Of a stretch of DNA of 64,000 nt, positions 9,086-18,753 are shown in pieces. This DNA is from Tropicibacter oceani (GTDB taxonomy: Bacteria; Pseudomonadota; Alphaproteobacteria; Rhodobacterales; Rhodobacteraceae). Position 1 is the stretch's first letter. Each line of letters starts with the position of its first letter. The notes below the pieces were generated by a model. It did no database searches. It worked only from the letters and a program-made list of their open reading frames with translations, and was not told the DNA's origin. Where the stretch lies: contig NZ_CP124616.1 in the NCBI RefSeq assembly GCF_029958925.1, positions 1,240,001 through 1,304,000 of the forward strand. Direction: 5' to 3'. The position numbers and the translations under genes are program-made.

Positions 9086-12000
9086 CGCCGTGGATTTCGC
9101 GCGCCAGCGGATGATCGAACGCCTCAGGCAGGATCTCATGGGTCCCTTGGCGGATGAAGAGGTCCTGCACGACAGCCCTTCGGAAATTTACATGACAGGC
9201 ATCCTGTTCGCCCAGAAGAGCCCGCAGGGCGTGGGCGAGTTGGAGGGCGCAGTTCTTGGTTCCGATGAGGAGGACGATGCCGCGTCCCGGGTGCCGCCGG
9301 ATACCTTCCGACCGAGTTCGGCAGGCTTGTCGTTCGCCGTTCGGCCGACGGATGGTGAGAACATACTTCTCAACGTGGATGTTTCGGCGGCCCGCTACGA
9401 AGCCCGACCACATGCCACCTCTGACGAAGGGCGCCCGCGGTTTGATTGGGCGCGCAAACAGCTGAAAGCCCGACATTCCTTCGAACTGCCCAGTGATCGG
9501 GACGGCGAATATGTCATGCCAGGTATGCCGGAGATGGCACTCTGGTTGCGCTCGCGCAGACATGGCGATCTTTACCTCGTGACGATCATTCTTCTGAACA
9601 AAAACGTTATGCCGGAGAAACCCGAGCCCGGATTGCGCGACATAGGCAACCTGCATCAGGTTGGCTTCAGCGTCGAAGCCGATCCTGATTTCGGTCGGAT
9701 CGTTCCTCGTCCCGATCCAATGCAACGGATGCCGGATGAAGATCGGGCCACGGCTGCGTTGCTCTATCGCGACGCTCCCGACTATGGCGCTGGTCATACT
9801 TGCTCCATCCGAACGGAGCATCTGCCAGATGGAAACGTTCGCCTGTCGACCGAGTGGTTGCCGTCGACACTGGTCAGATCACCGGGGCCTCTGGGTGATC
9901 CAGAGCATTTCGGGAAACTCGTCGCGAAGAAGCTGGAGGGGGCGCTCGGCTCTGAGTGGCTTTCCGTCGCGCCTTCTGGCGATGTGTGCGCGGCGCTCGA
10001 CGAGCTCTGCGCTTGTTACGATCAATGGATTGCTGCCCGAGAAGCTGAGGCCCATGCATTGCCAGCCGAGCAACAGGATACGGCGCGTCGTCACATGTAC
10101 GAGTGTCGCATCGCGTCTGGTAGGATGAAAGAAGGCGTGGACCTTCTCCGGAAGGACGGTCCGGAACTCCTCGCATTCCGGCTCGCCAACCGAGCGCTCT
10201 GGCAACAGAACGAATGGAAGCGCAAACGGGATCCGAGGATCGGCCCACTGGTCTGGCGGCCGTTTCAGATGGCCTTCGTGTTGCTCTGCATGGCTTCGGC
10301 TGGGAACAGGGATCACGATGATCGTGGCGTGATGGACCTCCTTTGGTTTCCTACCGGGGGCGGCAAGACCGAAGCTTACCTGCTCTTGACGGCATTCACG
10401 GTTTTCCTGCGCCGTCAGCAGGGTGGTCCCGAGGCGGCAGGCGTGACGGTCCTTATGCGCTACACACTGCGCCTTTTGACGGCGCAGCAGTTCCAACGGG
10501 CTGCAGCGATGATCCTCGCTTGTGATCTGTTGCGGACCGGGGACTGTGATTGCCCTGGCATCAAGATCCCTTCAGCTCTTTCGCAAGGCGCGCCGATTTC
10601 CATTGGCCTTTGGGTCGGCAGGGACACGACTCCCAACAGAATCGTTGAAACAGAGAAGACGGGTTCGCCCGCACAGATCGAGCATTGCCCGGACTGCGGT
10701 TCACAACTCGAATGGGATATCGCGTCCAGTGGTGACCGGATCCATGCAACCTGCCACAGCACTGGATGCCTTTCAGGTCAGGCACGAGACCATTTCCCCT
10801 TCTGGACGGTCGACGAAGACATCTACCGCGAACTTCCCACACTGCTTCTGGGCACCGCAGACAAGTTCGTTCAGATCGTTACAAAGAAGGAGACCGGTCG
10901 CCTGTTTGGGCTTGGTGATGCCGGTCGATTGCCGCCCGATCTGATCATCCAAGATGAACTTCATCTCATTTCCGGACCGTTGGGCAGCATGGCAGGCCTC
11001 TTCGAGACTGCTATCGACGCCCTATGCACCCGGGAGGGACAACGCCCAAAAGTGATCGGCTCTACAGCCACGATCAGGCGTGCAGCGGATCAGGTGCTGA
11101 ATCTCTTCGATCGATCCGTCATGCAGTTTCCGCCGCCAGGCCTGCACCATGCCAATTCAGGCTTTGCCTGTGTCGAGCAGGACAGCCCGGGACGGCTGCA
11201 TCTGGGCGTGACAACGGCCGGTCGTACCGGCAGCTACATTTACCAGGCGATCGCATCGTCGCTCCTCCAGGCTGCGGCTGATCCGTCTTTTTCCGGCACC
11301 GAGGAAGATTATTACTGGACGCTTGTAGGCTACTTCAACTCGCTGCGCGAACTCGGCAGCGCCTCGATCATCATGCAGGACGACGTCACGCATGGCCTTG
11401 AACTGGTTTCAGCACGGCGGCAGGAGCAGCCGCGTCACCTTCAGCCGCCAACCGAACTGACAAGTCGGGTCAAATCGGATGAGATCCGCAACATGCTCCT
11501 GGAGCTGGATGCAACCCGAGACAGTGGCGAGGCAGCTGACGTCGTACTGGCTTCGAACATGATCTCGGTCGGTCTCGACGTCGGGCGTCTGGGCCTTATG
11601 CTGGTCAATGGCCAACCCAAGACCATCGCCGAATACATCCAGGCAACAAGCCGGGTTGGACGCGGTCGCGTGCCCGGGCTGGTCGTTACGCTATACAATG
11701 CCAGCAAGTCCCGCGACCGAAGCCGGTATGAGACCTTTCCGACGTGGCACAGTGCCCTTTATCGCGATGTCGAGGCGACTGGTGTGACGCCCTTCGCGCC
11801 GCGGGCGCGAGACAAGGCCCTGCACGCTCCGTTTGTTGCAATGGCGCGGCATCTTCTGCCGGGCATGTTGGACACACCTGCCGCGGCGGCGGACCACGAG
11901 GCAGACCTGAAAGCACTGATCGATTTGATATGTCGGCGAATCTCGAACGTAGACCCCGGTGAGGCTGATGCTGCCCGTCGCGAGCTTGACGAGTTCCTGA

Positions 12001-12215
12001 AGCTTTGGCTGCGCCGTGGAGCACTGCCGCAGTATTGGGCCAACTGGTCGGACGATGCTTTGCTGATTTCAGCGGATGCACAGGCGACATCCAATGCTGT
12101 CGGCTTCACCAAGGGACTCGCGCGAGCCACCCCGGGAACACTGCGTGCCGTCGAGCCGTCGACGGAATTCGTCATCAGGGAAATTGTGTCGTCTGGCGCT
12201 GAGGAAATCCAATGA
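9075..12215 (+). CDS. drmA: DISARM core helicase DrmA
   Basis: This 1046-residue SF2 helicase is a core DISARM protein thought to act on incoming DNA with DrmB. The diagnostic features are a Walker A in FPTGGGKTEAYLL near residues 422-434, the unusual DELHLI box (IIQDELHLISGPLGSM) near 625, IGSTATIRRA, and a C-terminal motif VI region (NMISVGLDVGRLGLM then QATSRVGRGR) near 830-860. A zinc-ribbon-like CPDC...CHSTGC lies between the two RecA domains. The annotated start is TTG at 9075, overlapping the previous gene; an internal ATG at 9111 is possible. The stop overlaps the drmB start as ATGA. Family assignment is from motif pattern and the adjacent DUF1998 gene. Confidence 0.85.
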   Translation: MTSNAVDFARQRMIERLRQDLMGPLADEEVLHDSPSEIYMTGILFAQKSPQGVGELEGAVLGSDEEDDAASRVPPDTFRPSSAGLSFAVRPTDGENILLNVDVSAARYEARPHATSDEGRPRFDWARKQLKARHSFELPSDRDGEYVMPGMPEMALWLRSRRHGDLYLVTIILLNKNVMPEKPEPGLRDIGNLHQVGFSVEADPDFGRIVPRPDPMQRMPDEDRATAALLYRDAPDYGAGHTCSIRTEHLPDGNVRLSTEWLPSTLVRSPGPLGDPEHFGKLVAKKLEGALGSEWLSVAPSGDVCAALDELCACYDQWIAAREAEAHALPAEQQDTARRHMYECRIASGRMKEGVDLLRKDGPELLAFRLANRALWQQNEWKRKRDPRIGPLVWRPFQMAFVLLCMASAGNRDHDDRGVMDLLWFPTGGGKTEAYLLLTAFTVFLRRQQGGPEAAGVTVLMRYTLRLLTAQQFQRAAAMILACDLLRTGDCDCPGIKIPSALSQGAPISIGLWVGRDTTPNRIVETEKTGSPAQIEHCPDCGSQLEWDIASSGDRIHATCHSTGCLSGQARDHFPFWTVDEDIYRELPTLLLGTADKFVQIVTKKETGRLFGLGDAGRLPPDLIIQDELHLISGPLGSMAGLFETAIDALCTREGQRPKVIGSTATIRRAADQVLNLFDRSVMQFPPPGLHHANSGFACVEQDSPGRLHLGVTTAGRTGSYIYQAIASSLLQAAADPSFSGTEEDYYWTLVGYFNSLRELGSASIIMQDDVTHGLELVSARRQEQPRHLQPPTELTSRVKSDEIRNMLLELDATRDSGEAADVVLASNMISVGLDVGRLGLMLVNGQPKTIAEYIQATSRVGRGRVPGLVVTLYNASKSRDRSRYETFPTWHSALYRDVEATGVTPFAPRARDKALHAPFVAMARHLLPGMLDTPAAAADHEADLKALIDLICRRISNVDPGEADAARRELDEFLKLWLRRGALPQYWANWSDDALLISADAQATSNAVGFTKGLARATPGTLRAVEPSTEFVIREIVSSGAEEIQ

Positions 12216-13972
12216 GCAAGAACGTCGGCAGCATTCGCCGCAGTCAGATCATCTCGACTTTCGGTCCGGGCGCGATCGTCGATTTTCGCCTGCCGGGAAG
12301 CGGGGCGCTGCTTTCGGGGGTTATGCAGGGTTTGGAGGCCTGGGAGGCCTACACGAAAGGTGGCTACAAGCAGGATGTGGTGCGCGAACCGAGACTCGAA
12401 GCACTCCTTGGCGTTGACCACTTTCGTGCTCCGCCGGTAGGGACTTACCTGAAGGACGGGCAAAAAAAGGATCGCGTGCTCCCGATAGAACGTTTTCCGG
12501 ATTGGCTGTCCTGTCCCGAGTGCCATGTCATCAACCGGTCAGGGCAGTGGGCGCCTTCGCGTAACGGCGACAGCCTGCATTGCGGCCAATGCCGTGGAAA
12601 GCCGGCAGTGGTACCTGTGCGCTTCGTTGCGATTTGCGAGAACGGGCATCTTGATGATTTCCCGTGGTCCACATGGCTGACGCACGAACCCGGGTGTTCC
12701 CGGCCGGTTCTGGCTTTGAAGACGGTCGGCGCAGGCATCGGTGGGCTGTTGCTGACCTGCAAGTCCTGCGGTGCCGGGCGTTCCATGGCCGAGGCATTTT
12801 CGCCCAAGGGTATTCCGAAGCACAAATGCGGCGGTGGCCGGCCTTGGCTCGGTGGGCGCCAATCGGGATGCGAGGCAGCGCCCCGGATCACGCAGCGCGG
12901 CGCCAGCAACGTGTATTTCTCCATCGAGCAGAGTGCGATCACCCTTCCTGACTGGAAGGTGCCATTCAGGGAGAAGATGGCCGACTTCATCGACATGCTC
13001 GATTTTCTCGAAGATGAAGACATGCGGATCGCTTTTATCGCCAAGAAGATCCTACCGACTTGGGACGGCTCCGAAAGCGCCGAAGAAATCGCACGTCGTT
13101 TCAGGGAGATGAAGGAAGACACTTCTGGAAGTGAAGAGGATCTGAGGCTCGACGAGTTCCGGATGCTGCTGACGGATACGTCGGACTCTGAAGAAAGCGC
13201 GAAGATCCTGCTGAACCGCCAACAACCCGTGCCTCCCACATTGTCAGGGATGATCTCATGGATTTCATCGGTGGAAAGGCTTCGGGAGGTACGTGCGCTG
13301 ACCGGGTTTACGAGGCTGAAGGCGCAGGTTGGTGGCAAGCCGGATGCCGTGCCTCTGTCTCGATCAGGTCTTTCCTGGCTGCCAGCGGTAGCCTTGCATG
13401 GGGAAGGCGTATTTCTGTCACTGAACCTTGATGCCGTATCCGAATGGGAGAGGCGGCCTGATGTTGTCGACCATTTGGCTCACCTGATCCAGTCGCACGT
13501 GAATAGTGCTCGGGCCGAAGGAAAGCAGGTGGATGGCGCGCCACAGCAACTCAATGCGCGGTATATGTTGATTCACACTCTGGCGCATGCGTTGATCGCG
13601 CGCCTGTCGCTCGACAGCGGATATTCCTCGAGCGCACTGCGTGAGCGCCTCTATGTCGGACCGGATATGGCCGGATTGCTGATCTATACTTCCACGCCGG
13701 ATGCAGACGGGACGATGGGAGGGCTTTCGCGACAGGCACGACCGGCCCGCATGGAGCAGTTGGTGCTGCAGGCGCTGGCCGACCATGAGCTCTGCTCCGC
13801 CGATCCGCTTTGTTCCGAAGGCCTGGCGCGCAGCGGTTCGAATGGGAATCACGCGGCATGCCATAACTGCGTATTCCTACCGGAAACCAGTTGTGAAGCC
13901 TGGAATGGCTTTCTTGACAGAAGCCTTTTGAGTGCGGGGCCGCTCTCGTTCTTCAAGAAACTCGTCGAGTGA
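12212..13972 (+). CDS. drmB: DISARM protein DrmB (DUF1998)
   Basis: This 586-residue protein has the typical DrmB opening (RRSQIISTFGPGAIVDF), a zinc-ribbon-like CPEC...CGQC pair around residues 91-128, and the conserved ICENGHLDDFPW segment. A second CKSCGAG cluster follows. The C-terminal DUF1998 region includes HTLAHALIARLSLDSGYSSSALRERLY and ends with a cysteine set (ACHNCVFLPETSCEAW). In DISARM, DrmB binds DrmA and DNA. Translation is coupled to drmA by a 4-bp overlap. The next DISARM gene expected in most loci, drmC (phospholipase D family), does not follow; instead a convergent operon begins 54 bp downstream. Confidence 0.9.
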   Translation: MSKNVGSIRRSQIISTFGPGAIVDFRLPGSGALLSGVMQGLEAWEAYTKGGYKQDVVREPRLEALLGVDHFRAPPVGTYLKDGQKKDRVLPIERFPDWLSCPECHVINRSGQWAPSRNGDSLHCGQCRGKPAVVPVRFVAICENGHLDDFPWSTWLTHEPGCSRPVLALKTVGAGIGGLLLTCKSCGAGRSMAEAFSPKGIPKHKCGGGRPWLGGRQSGCEAAPRITQRGASNVYFSIEQSAITLPDWKVPFREKMADFIDMLDFLEDEDMRIAFIAKKILPTWDGSESAEEIARRFREMKEDTSGSEEDLRLDEFRMLLTDTSDSEESAKILLNRQQPVPPTLSGMISWISSVERLREVRALTGFTRLKAQVGGKPDAVPLSRSGLSWLPAVALHGEGVFLSLNLDAVSEWERRPDVVDHLAHLIQSHVNSARAEGKQVDGAPQQLNARYMLIHTLAHALIARLSLDSGYSSSALRERLYVGPDMAGLLIYTSTPDADGTMGGLSRQARPARMEQLVLQALADHELCSADPLCSEGLARSGSNGNHAACHNCVFLPETSCEAWNGFLDRSLLSAGPLSFFKKLVE

Positions 13973-14026
13973 TCAAGTCGACCTGGCGTTGACCTTCGGC
14001 ATTTCGATTTCCCAACCGGCCGGAGG

Positions 14027-14461
14027 TCAATGCACGCGGCGCCAGCCGGTAGAGATCCTGATGCGGACGGGGCCATCTTCGACCGGTTCGTCGGGTTCCT
14101 TCGCGGCCTTGACGACATTAATCAGATAGCTGGTCGCGCCATCTTCCTTTGAGATTTCGAAGGTGTCGCCTTCTTTGGCGCCTTCCGTCCTGAAGTACTT
14201 GGTCAGGTGCGTGATCCGATATTCGTTCCGCGTCCCATTCGGTTTGTGCAAACGGTTATTGTAATAGACGTAGCGCAGTCGAAGTTCGCGACCATCTGGG
14301 GTCACGCAGATGATCCATTCGCTTGGATTGTACTTGTCGGGATCCAAGTGTGGCAGGAAAGCCAGAAGCTCGCCGTCGCCCTTTGGAATGAGGATACCGC
14401 CCATGTGGGCCCCCGTCGATCCGACATCATTGGCGCTGAGGGGCTTGAGGAATTTCTTCAT
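14027..14461 (-). CDS. stand-alone EcoRII-N-like (B3-type) DNA-recognition domain
   Basis: The 144-residue product resembles the N-terminal effector-binding domain of the restriction enzyme EcoRII, a B3-like DNA-binding fold. Matching features are the opening LKPLSANDVGSTGAHMGGI, the segment LRLRYVYYNN and the signature GTRNEYRITHLTKYF. EcoRII is about 400 residues with a PD-(D/E)XK nuclease in its C-terminal half. That half is absent here and the ORF ends cleanly, so the protein should bind DNA but not cut it. The start overlaps the stop of the SNF2 gene as ATGA. It is the last gene of the six-gene minus-strand operon that begins with a 5mC methyltransferase. Inference: it supplies site recognition to the neighbouring ATPases and nucleases. 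Confidence 0.75.
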   Translation of the reverse strand: MKKFLKPLSANDVGSTGAHMGGILIPKGDGELLAFLPHLDPDKYNPSEWIICVTPDGRELRLRYVYYNNRLHKPNGTRNEYRITHLTKYFRTEGAKEGDTFEISKEDGATSYLINVVKAAKEPDEPVEDGPVRIRISTGWRRVH

Positions 14462-16281
14462 CGGGACTTTCCGTTGGGAGACATCTGGAGTGCCCGGGTC
14501 AGATCCTCGCTGTCACGGATCGCCACGGGCACGGTTTCGTTTGCCAGTTCACTTTTCCACGCCGATCGTTCGATCATGACCTGTTCCACCGTGTCCTCGT
14601 AGAACAGGCGGTAGATGGTGACCGGCTCGGTCTGGCCGCGGCGGTGTGCGCGGGCGCTGGCCTGCGCCTCGAGAGCAGGGTTCCAGAGCGGCGTGAAGTG
14701 AATGACGATGGTTGCGGCGGTGATGTTCAGCCCTGCGCCTGCGGCGCGCGGATTGAGCACGAGGCAGGCCGGACCGTCAAAGCACGAGAATTCGTCGACG
14801 ATGGCTTGGCGATCTTCTTGTGCTGTGCTGCCGTTGATGGCGCCCCACCATGCGGCGGGCAGGTCATGCCCGGCTCGTTTCAGCAAGTCACCGATCCTGT
14901 TGAAGGATGCAAAGACGATCACTTTGCGCCGGTTGATGAATGCTTCATGTAAAAGCGCAATGGCCCGCTCCATCTTCGGCGTCATCAGCTGTGCTGCGTC
15001 ACTTGCCACCACGTCGGCGTCTTCGTGGTCGTCCGCATCGTCGCGGCTCCGCAGCCAGGGGTGGGCACAGAACAGCTGCAATTGCATCGTCGCAACCAGC
15101 GCCCCGGCCACCGGATACTTCTCGAGGGTCGTCTGCCTGACCATCTCGTATTGCCAGGCAAGGTCGTCGTCGAGAAAAACAGGCAGGTCGACGTCAATCC
15201 GTTCTGGCAGGTCGCCGGCCACATCGGCCACACGCCGCTTCAGAATGACCGGGTCGGTAAGCCGTGCCAAGCTTTTAGCTGCTTCCACAGTGTCGGGGAA
15301 TTCGATCTCGAAAACGCTCTGCTGGTCGAGCATTCCGGGCACTGCCAAGTCGATCAGGGACCAGAGGTCGAGAAGGGTGTTCTCGACTGGGGTGCCTGTC
15401 ATGGGTATCGCGCAGCGCCGTGGAATGGCGGCCAGTGCCTGACGCCGGTTCGATCCCGGATTTTTGACCGCTTGCGCTTCGTCACAGATGACCCATGACC
15501 ATTCCAGCGATGACAGCACAGCGATATCGTTCACCATCGTGTCGTAGGTCGTGATGACGACGGAGGCGACCTGCAGGTCCCGGAAGATGCCGGCTCGGTA
15601 CGCGCCTCGATGCACCAGAATGGTAAGCGACGGTGCAAAGCGGCGGATTTCGCGGACCCAGTTTGCAATCAGGCTTGTCGGGCAGATGATGAGCGCGGGC
15701 GAACTCTGCGGAGGTGGATCCATCATGAGCAGCGCGATGATCTGCAGGGTTTTCCCAAGACCCATTTCATCCGCAAGGATAAGGCCGCCGGTCCGCCTCG
15801 CGGTCCGCCACATCCACTGGACGCCACGGGCCTGATAGGGGAACAGCTTCGCGTCCAGTCCGGGAATGGACATCTCCGAGCCAAGGGCATCGGCCGCAGT
15901 CGTGCCGGACCGGAATGCCTCCTCGTCGGCCTCGATCAGGATCAATTCGTTTGGCTCCCGCGTGAGTCTCATGCCTAAGGCAAACGGGACATCCCGTGGA
16001 TCGGCACCTTCGAGGACTTCGGCAACCAGATCGGGGGCATCCTGCGGAAGAGGCCTGATCGTATTTCCGTCCAGTACCCAAGCATGTCTGGCTGAGGGGG
16101 CCTCAATGAAGCTCGGCACGCCACGCAGCGTCCTGAGGCCACCCAAGCGTGCGGCAAGGCGCACGGGTCCGTTGCCGATCCGGAGGGCGGGATCGAGGAC
16201 ACGCTCAGATACGCTGAACCTGTCGCCGAATTCAGCGGCAACCGCATCGAACGCGATGGGCATGTCGGTCGGAGAAGTCAA
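14458..16281 (-). CDS. SNF2-family DNA translocase
   Basis: This 607-residue protein is a compact SWI2/SNF2 ATPase. Walker A is DEMGLGKT at residues 171-178, motif II is DEAQ at 267-270, motif III is PMTGTPVEN, and the helicase C domain carries AGAGLNIT and ARAHRRGQT. The first 140 residues are unassigned. In restriction systems such motors translocate or remodel DNA and bring distant sites or nucleases together. The start used is a TTG overlapping the HNH stop; an ATG at 16263 is the alternative and would leave a small gap. It overlaps the EcoRII-N-like gene at its 3' end. It differs from the helicase at 950, which is longer and of the RapA branch. Confidence 0.88.
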   Translation of the reverse strand: MTSPTDMPIAFDAVAAEFGDRFSVSERVLDPALRIGNGPVRLAARLGGLRTLRGVPSFIEAPSARHAWVLDGNTIRPLPQDAPDLVAEVLEGADPRDVPFALGMRLTREPNELILIEADEEAFRSGTTAADALGSEMSIPGLDAKLFPYQARGVQWMWRTARRTGGLILADEMGLGKTLQIIALLMMDPPPQSSPALIICPTSLIANWVREIRRFAPSLTILVHRGAYRAGIFRDLQVASVVITTYDTMVNDIAVLSSLEWSWVICDEAQAVKNPGSNRRQALAAIPRRCAIPMTGTPVENTLLDLWSLIDLAVPGMLDQQSVFEIEFPDTVEAAKSLARLTDPVILKRRVADVAGDLPERIDVDLPVFLDDDLAWQYEMVRQTTLEKYPVAGALVATMQLQLFCAHPWLRSRDDADDHEDADVVASDAAQLMTPKMERAIALLHEAFINRRKVIVFASFNRIGDLLKRAGHDLPAAWWGAINGSTAQEDRQAIVDEFSCFDGPACLVLNPRAAGAGLNITAATIVIHFTPLWNPALEAQASARAHRRGQTEPVTIYRLFYEDTVEQVMIERSAWKSELANETVPVAIRDSEDLTRALQMSPNGKSR

Positions 16282-17111
16282 AGTACACCTGCCTTGCCCG
16301 TCGGATCAGCCATCAATTCGCGAAGTTCCTCCAGGGACCACGGTTCGGGCTTACGTGAATGCACAGCGCGGTGGCAGTTCGGGCAGAGCGGCGCGAGGTC
16401 GCGTGCCGGATCATAGGGGCGCGGCTCCTTCAGGAGCGAGAGTGGTTCGAGATGGTGTACCTCGATGATGCTGCCAGCCACACCGTAGGTCTCGCGCGGA
16501 TCAAGGCCGCAACAGGCGCAAACTTCACCATGCAACCTGATGCAAAGGAGTCGATTTCTGGGGTTGCGTTCGCGGCGCCGGACCGTTGTGACCAGTTCCG
16601 CCCCTTCGTACTCGGGCTCGCCGTGGCCGTCCTCTTCGATGATGTCGTACCCGATCAGTTCGGCCATGGCGGCCATCATCGGCACGATCGTGTCGCGGCT
16701 GACCTCGGTCAAAGCGATCTCGGGGTCCCGCGGAAGGTTCCGGATGATGGCAGTCATCCGGAAATCTCCGGTGGTGATCTTCCAATCGGCCATCTCTTGC
16801 CCGTGGACCTCGACCTCCACAGAGTTGTCGATGGACGCGATGAGGGCCCGTGCCAGACGGACATCCTCGGACCCGGCACCAGCGATGCGTCGAACGACTT
16901 CACCCGCAAATGCGCCAAAACCCAGCGTAACGACGTAGCCCTTCAGACCGTACGGACGCAGCTCCGCCACGGGTCCGTGCCGCTCTTCGAGGTCCGCAAA
17001 CCAGATCCGCAGGCCCGTCCGAGATTTCGACCCGTCGACCGTCATGCCGATCGCAGCGCCGGTTCCGGCCTCCAGTTCTTCCCGGATGAGGGTTTGACGG
17101 GCTGACAGCAT
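16278..17111 (-). CDS. HNH endonuclease
   Basis: The 277-residue protein ends in a clear HNH nuclease domain: CACCGLDPRETYG, then EVHHLEPLSL, then LAPLCPNCHRAVHSR. The CxxC pairs bind structural zinc and the HH...H residues are catalytic, as in McrA-like enzymes. The N-terminal 170 residues form an unassigned domain that may contact DNA or the partner ATPases. I chose the ATG at 17111 because GAGG lies 6 bp before it; a TTG at 17126 is also in frame. It overlaps the GHKL ATPase upstream and the SNF2 gene downstream. Inference: this is the main double-strand nuclease of the operon. Confidence 0.87.
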   Translation of the reverse strand: MLSARQTLIREELEAGTGAAIGMTVDGSKSRTGLRIWFADLEERHGPVAELRPYGLKGYVVTLGFGAFAGEVVRRIAGAGSEDVRLARALIASIDNSVEVEVHGQEMADWKITTGDFRMTAIIRNLPRDPEIALTEVSRDTIVPMMAAMAELIGYDIIEEDGHGEPEYEGAELVTTVRRRERNPRNRLLCIRLHGEVCACCGLDPRETYGVAGSIIEVHHLEPLSLLKEPRPYDPARDLAPLCPNCHRAVHSRKPEPWSLEELRELMADPTGKAGVL

Positions 17112-17112
17112 C

Positions 17113-18741
17113 TCAGTCCTCGTCAACCTCGGTCAGTTCCGCTGAGGTCGGGTCCGGGAGATTTCGGAGCAGCTTCTTGAGGTTGGACGAGATCTCCTCG
17201 CGAATGTCCTCGAACACAGGCTCCAGTTCCGGATCGGTGTTGTTTTGCTCTGCCATTGCGAAGGCGTACAGAAGCAGGTCCATGCCCTCGACTGCGTATC
17301 CGCTGGCTGCAGCGCGCTGGTAGATCTTCTGGTAGAAGTCATGATGCTTGTTCAGCAGGACACCGGGTACGTGATCCGAAACGCCTGGGCTCCGGTACGC
17401 CGGCTCGAAAAGGTGCCCGCTGGTGATGGTCGTGACAGCCTCGACATAGATCGACTCCGGATTGACGTGCTCCTGAACCGGCACCTTGATCCGGATCTTC
17501 ACACCGCGCCGGTTGTTGACCTCGACGGTTTGGCTGGCTGGATCCGCGCTTGCCACCTGAGGCTTGGCGACATTTGCCGTTGCCGCGATGTTCTTGTTGG
17601 AGCTTCCGTGGTCGACCGTTGTCTTCTTGTTGGCATCGTCGCGGGTGATACGGCGATACCGGTTGCCGGCTTCGCGGTAGACCGGTTGCAGAAGACTGCG
17701 CAGCCCATCTTCCAGATCCGGGTGGAACAGGATCCGGGACTTCTTCACGTCGATGCGGAAGGCCTCGTCCAATTCATGTGTGAAGTCGAATTCAATGCGC
17801 AGGAGCGACGTATGGGGTTCGGGGGCGCCAAATACGTCCAGCCAGCCGCCATCCTGAATGAGGCGCCCTTCGCGATAGACATAAAAGCCCTGCGCACGGT
17901 TCGAAATGCGCGCGAATTCGGCTTCCTCTTCTTTTGTCATGTCGCGGCGATGAGGCAGGATCCATGCCTTGATCCCTGCTTCCGCCTCGCTGCCATCCGG
18001 CAGTTCGACAATTATCCGCTGTTTCGTCTCTGCGAGCACCTGATCAGAGCGGGTTGGATAGAACGGGTTCCATGCAGGCACATCGACGCCGTTGATCCGA
18101 ATGGCAACGTTTCGTTCGCGTTCATCAGACGTGTCGAGAAACCGATGAAAGACCAGCGCGACGTGCTTGCCCAGGGTCTCGGCCAGCCGCTTGATCGCGG
18201 CCTTTTCCTTCGAACCGGGGTCGTAGTCCTTGGACAGGATGCGGTCACAGTTCTCCCATACGACAAGCGTCCCGGTTTCCCCGCAGAGCTCCTCGAACAT
18301 GTCGGCCTGATCTGGCGTCACCGGATCGTCGAGCATTTCCCAGATGTTCTTCGCCTCGACATGTTCGAGATCCCAGGTCAGCTTCGCCAGTTCCTCGTTC
18401 GCCGACTTCCTCGAAATCAGGCTGTAACGCTTACATACGGAGCTTGAGGCCGTCTTGAGCCCCAGTCCGAACTTCCCGAGGCTTTTGGCGTCGGAACGCT
18501 TGTCGGCGCCGTAGCGCATCGCATTGCGAACCTCATCGCGGGTCATGCCGTGACCATCATCACCGAAATAGACGATCTTCCGGCCGTCATGCATCAACTC
18601 AATGTTGATGTTTACCGCATTGGCTCCAGCTGCGATCGAGTTATCTATGATATCGGCTGCTGCGGTCTTGACGTTGTAACCCGTGTCACGAAGCCCGACG
18701 ATGAGGCGCGCGGCGTTCGGATCGTTGATGAGGTCGTTCAT
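17113..18741 (-). CDS. GHKL (MORC/MutL/Hsp90-like) ATPase
   Basis: This 542-residue protein has the Bergerat ATP-binding fold at its N-terminus. The N-box contains AAADIIDNSIAAGA (residues 27-40), G1 is DDGHGM (61-66) and G2 is GKFGLGLK (89-96). A middle region resembling the S5-type transducer of GHKL proteins follows, then a helical acidic C-terminus. Such proteins work as ATP-dependent clamps. Iyer, Abhiman and Aravind described prokaryotic MORC-like members in operons with methylases, SF2 motors, Vsr-like and HNH nucleases, and this operon fits that description. It is separated from vsr by 12 bp and overlaps or abuts the HNH gene. Confidence 0.88.
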   Translation of the reverse strand: MNDLINDPNAARLIVGLRDTGYNVKTAAADIIDNSIAAGANAVNINIELMHDGRKIVYFGDDGHGMTRDEVRNAMRYGADKRSDAKSLGKFGLGLKTASSSVCKRYSLISRKSANEELAKLTWDLEHVEAKNIWEMLDDPVTPDQADMFEELCGETGTLVVWENCDRILSKDYDPGSKEKAAIKRLAETLGKHVALVFHRFLDTSDERERNVAIRINGVDVPAWNPFYPTRSDQVLAETKQRIIVELPDGSEAEAGIKAWILPHRRDMTKEEEAEFARISNRAQGFYVYREGRLIQDGGWLDVFGAPEPHTSLLRIEFDFTHELDEAFRIDVKKSRILFHPDLEDGLRSLLQPVYREAGNRYRRITRDDANKKTTVDHGSSNKNIAATANVAKPQVASADPASQTVEVNNRRGVKIRIKVPVQEHVNPESIYVEAVTTITSGHLFEPAYRSPGVSDHVPGVLLNKHHDFYQKIYQRAAASGYAVEGMDLLLYAFAMAEQNNTDPELEPVFEDIREEISSNLKKLLRNLPDPTSAELTEVDED

Positions 18742-18753
18742 CTTCCTGCTCTT

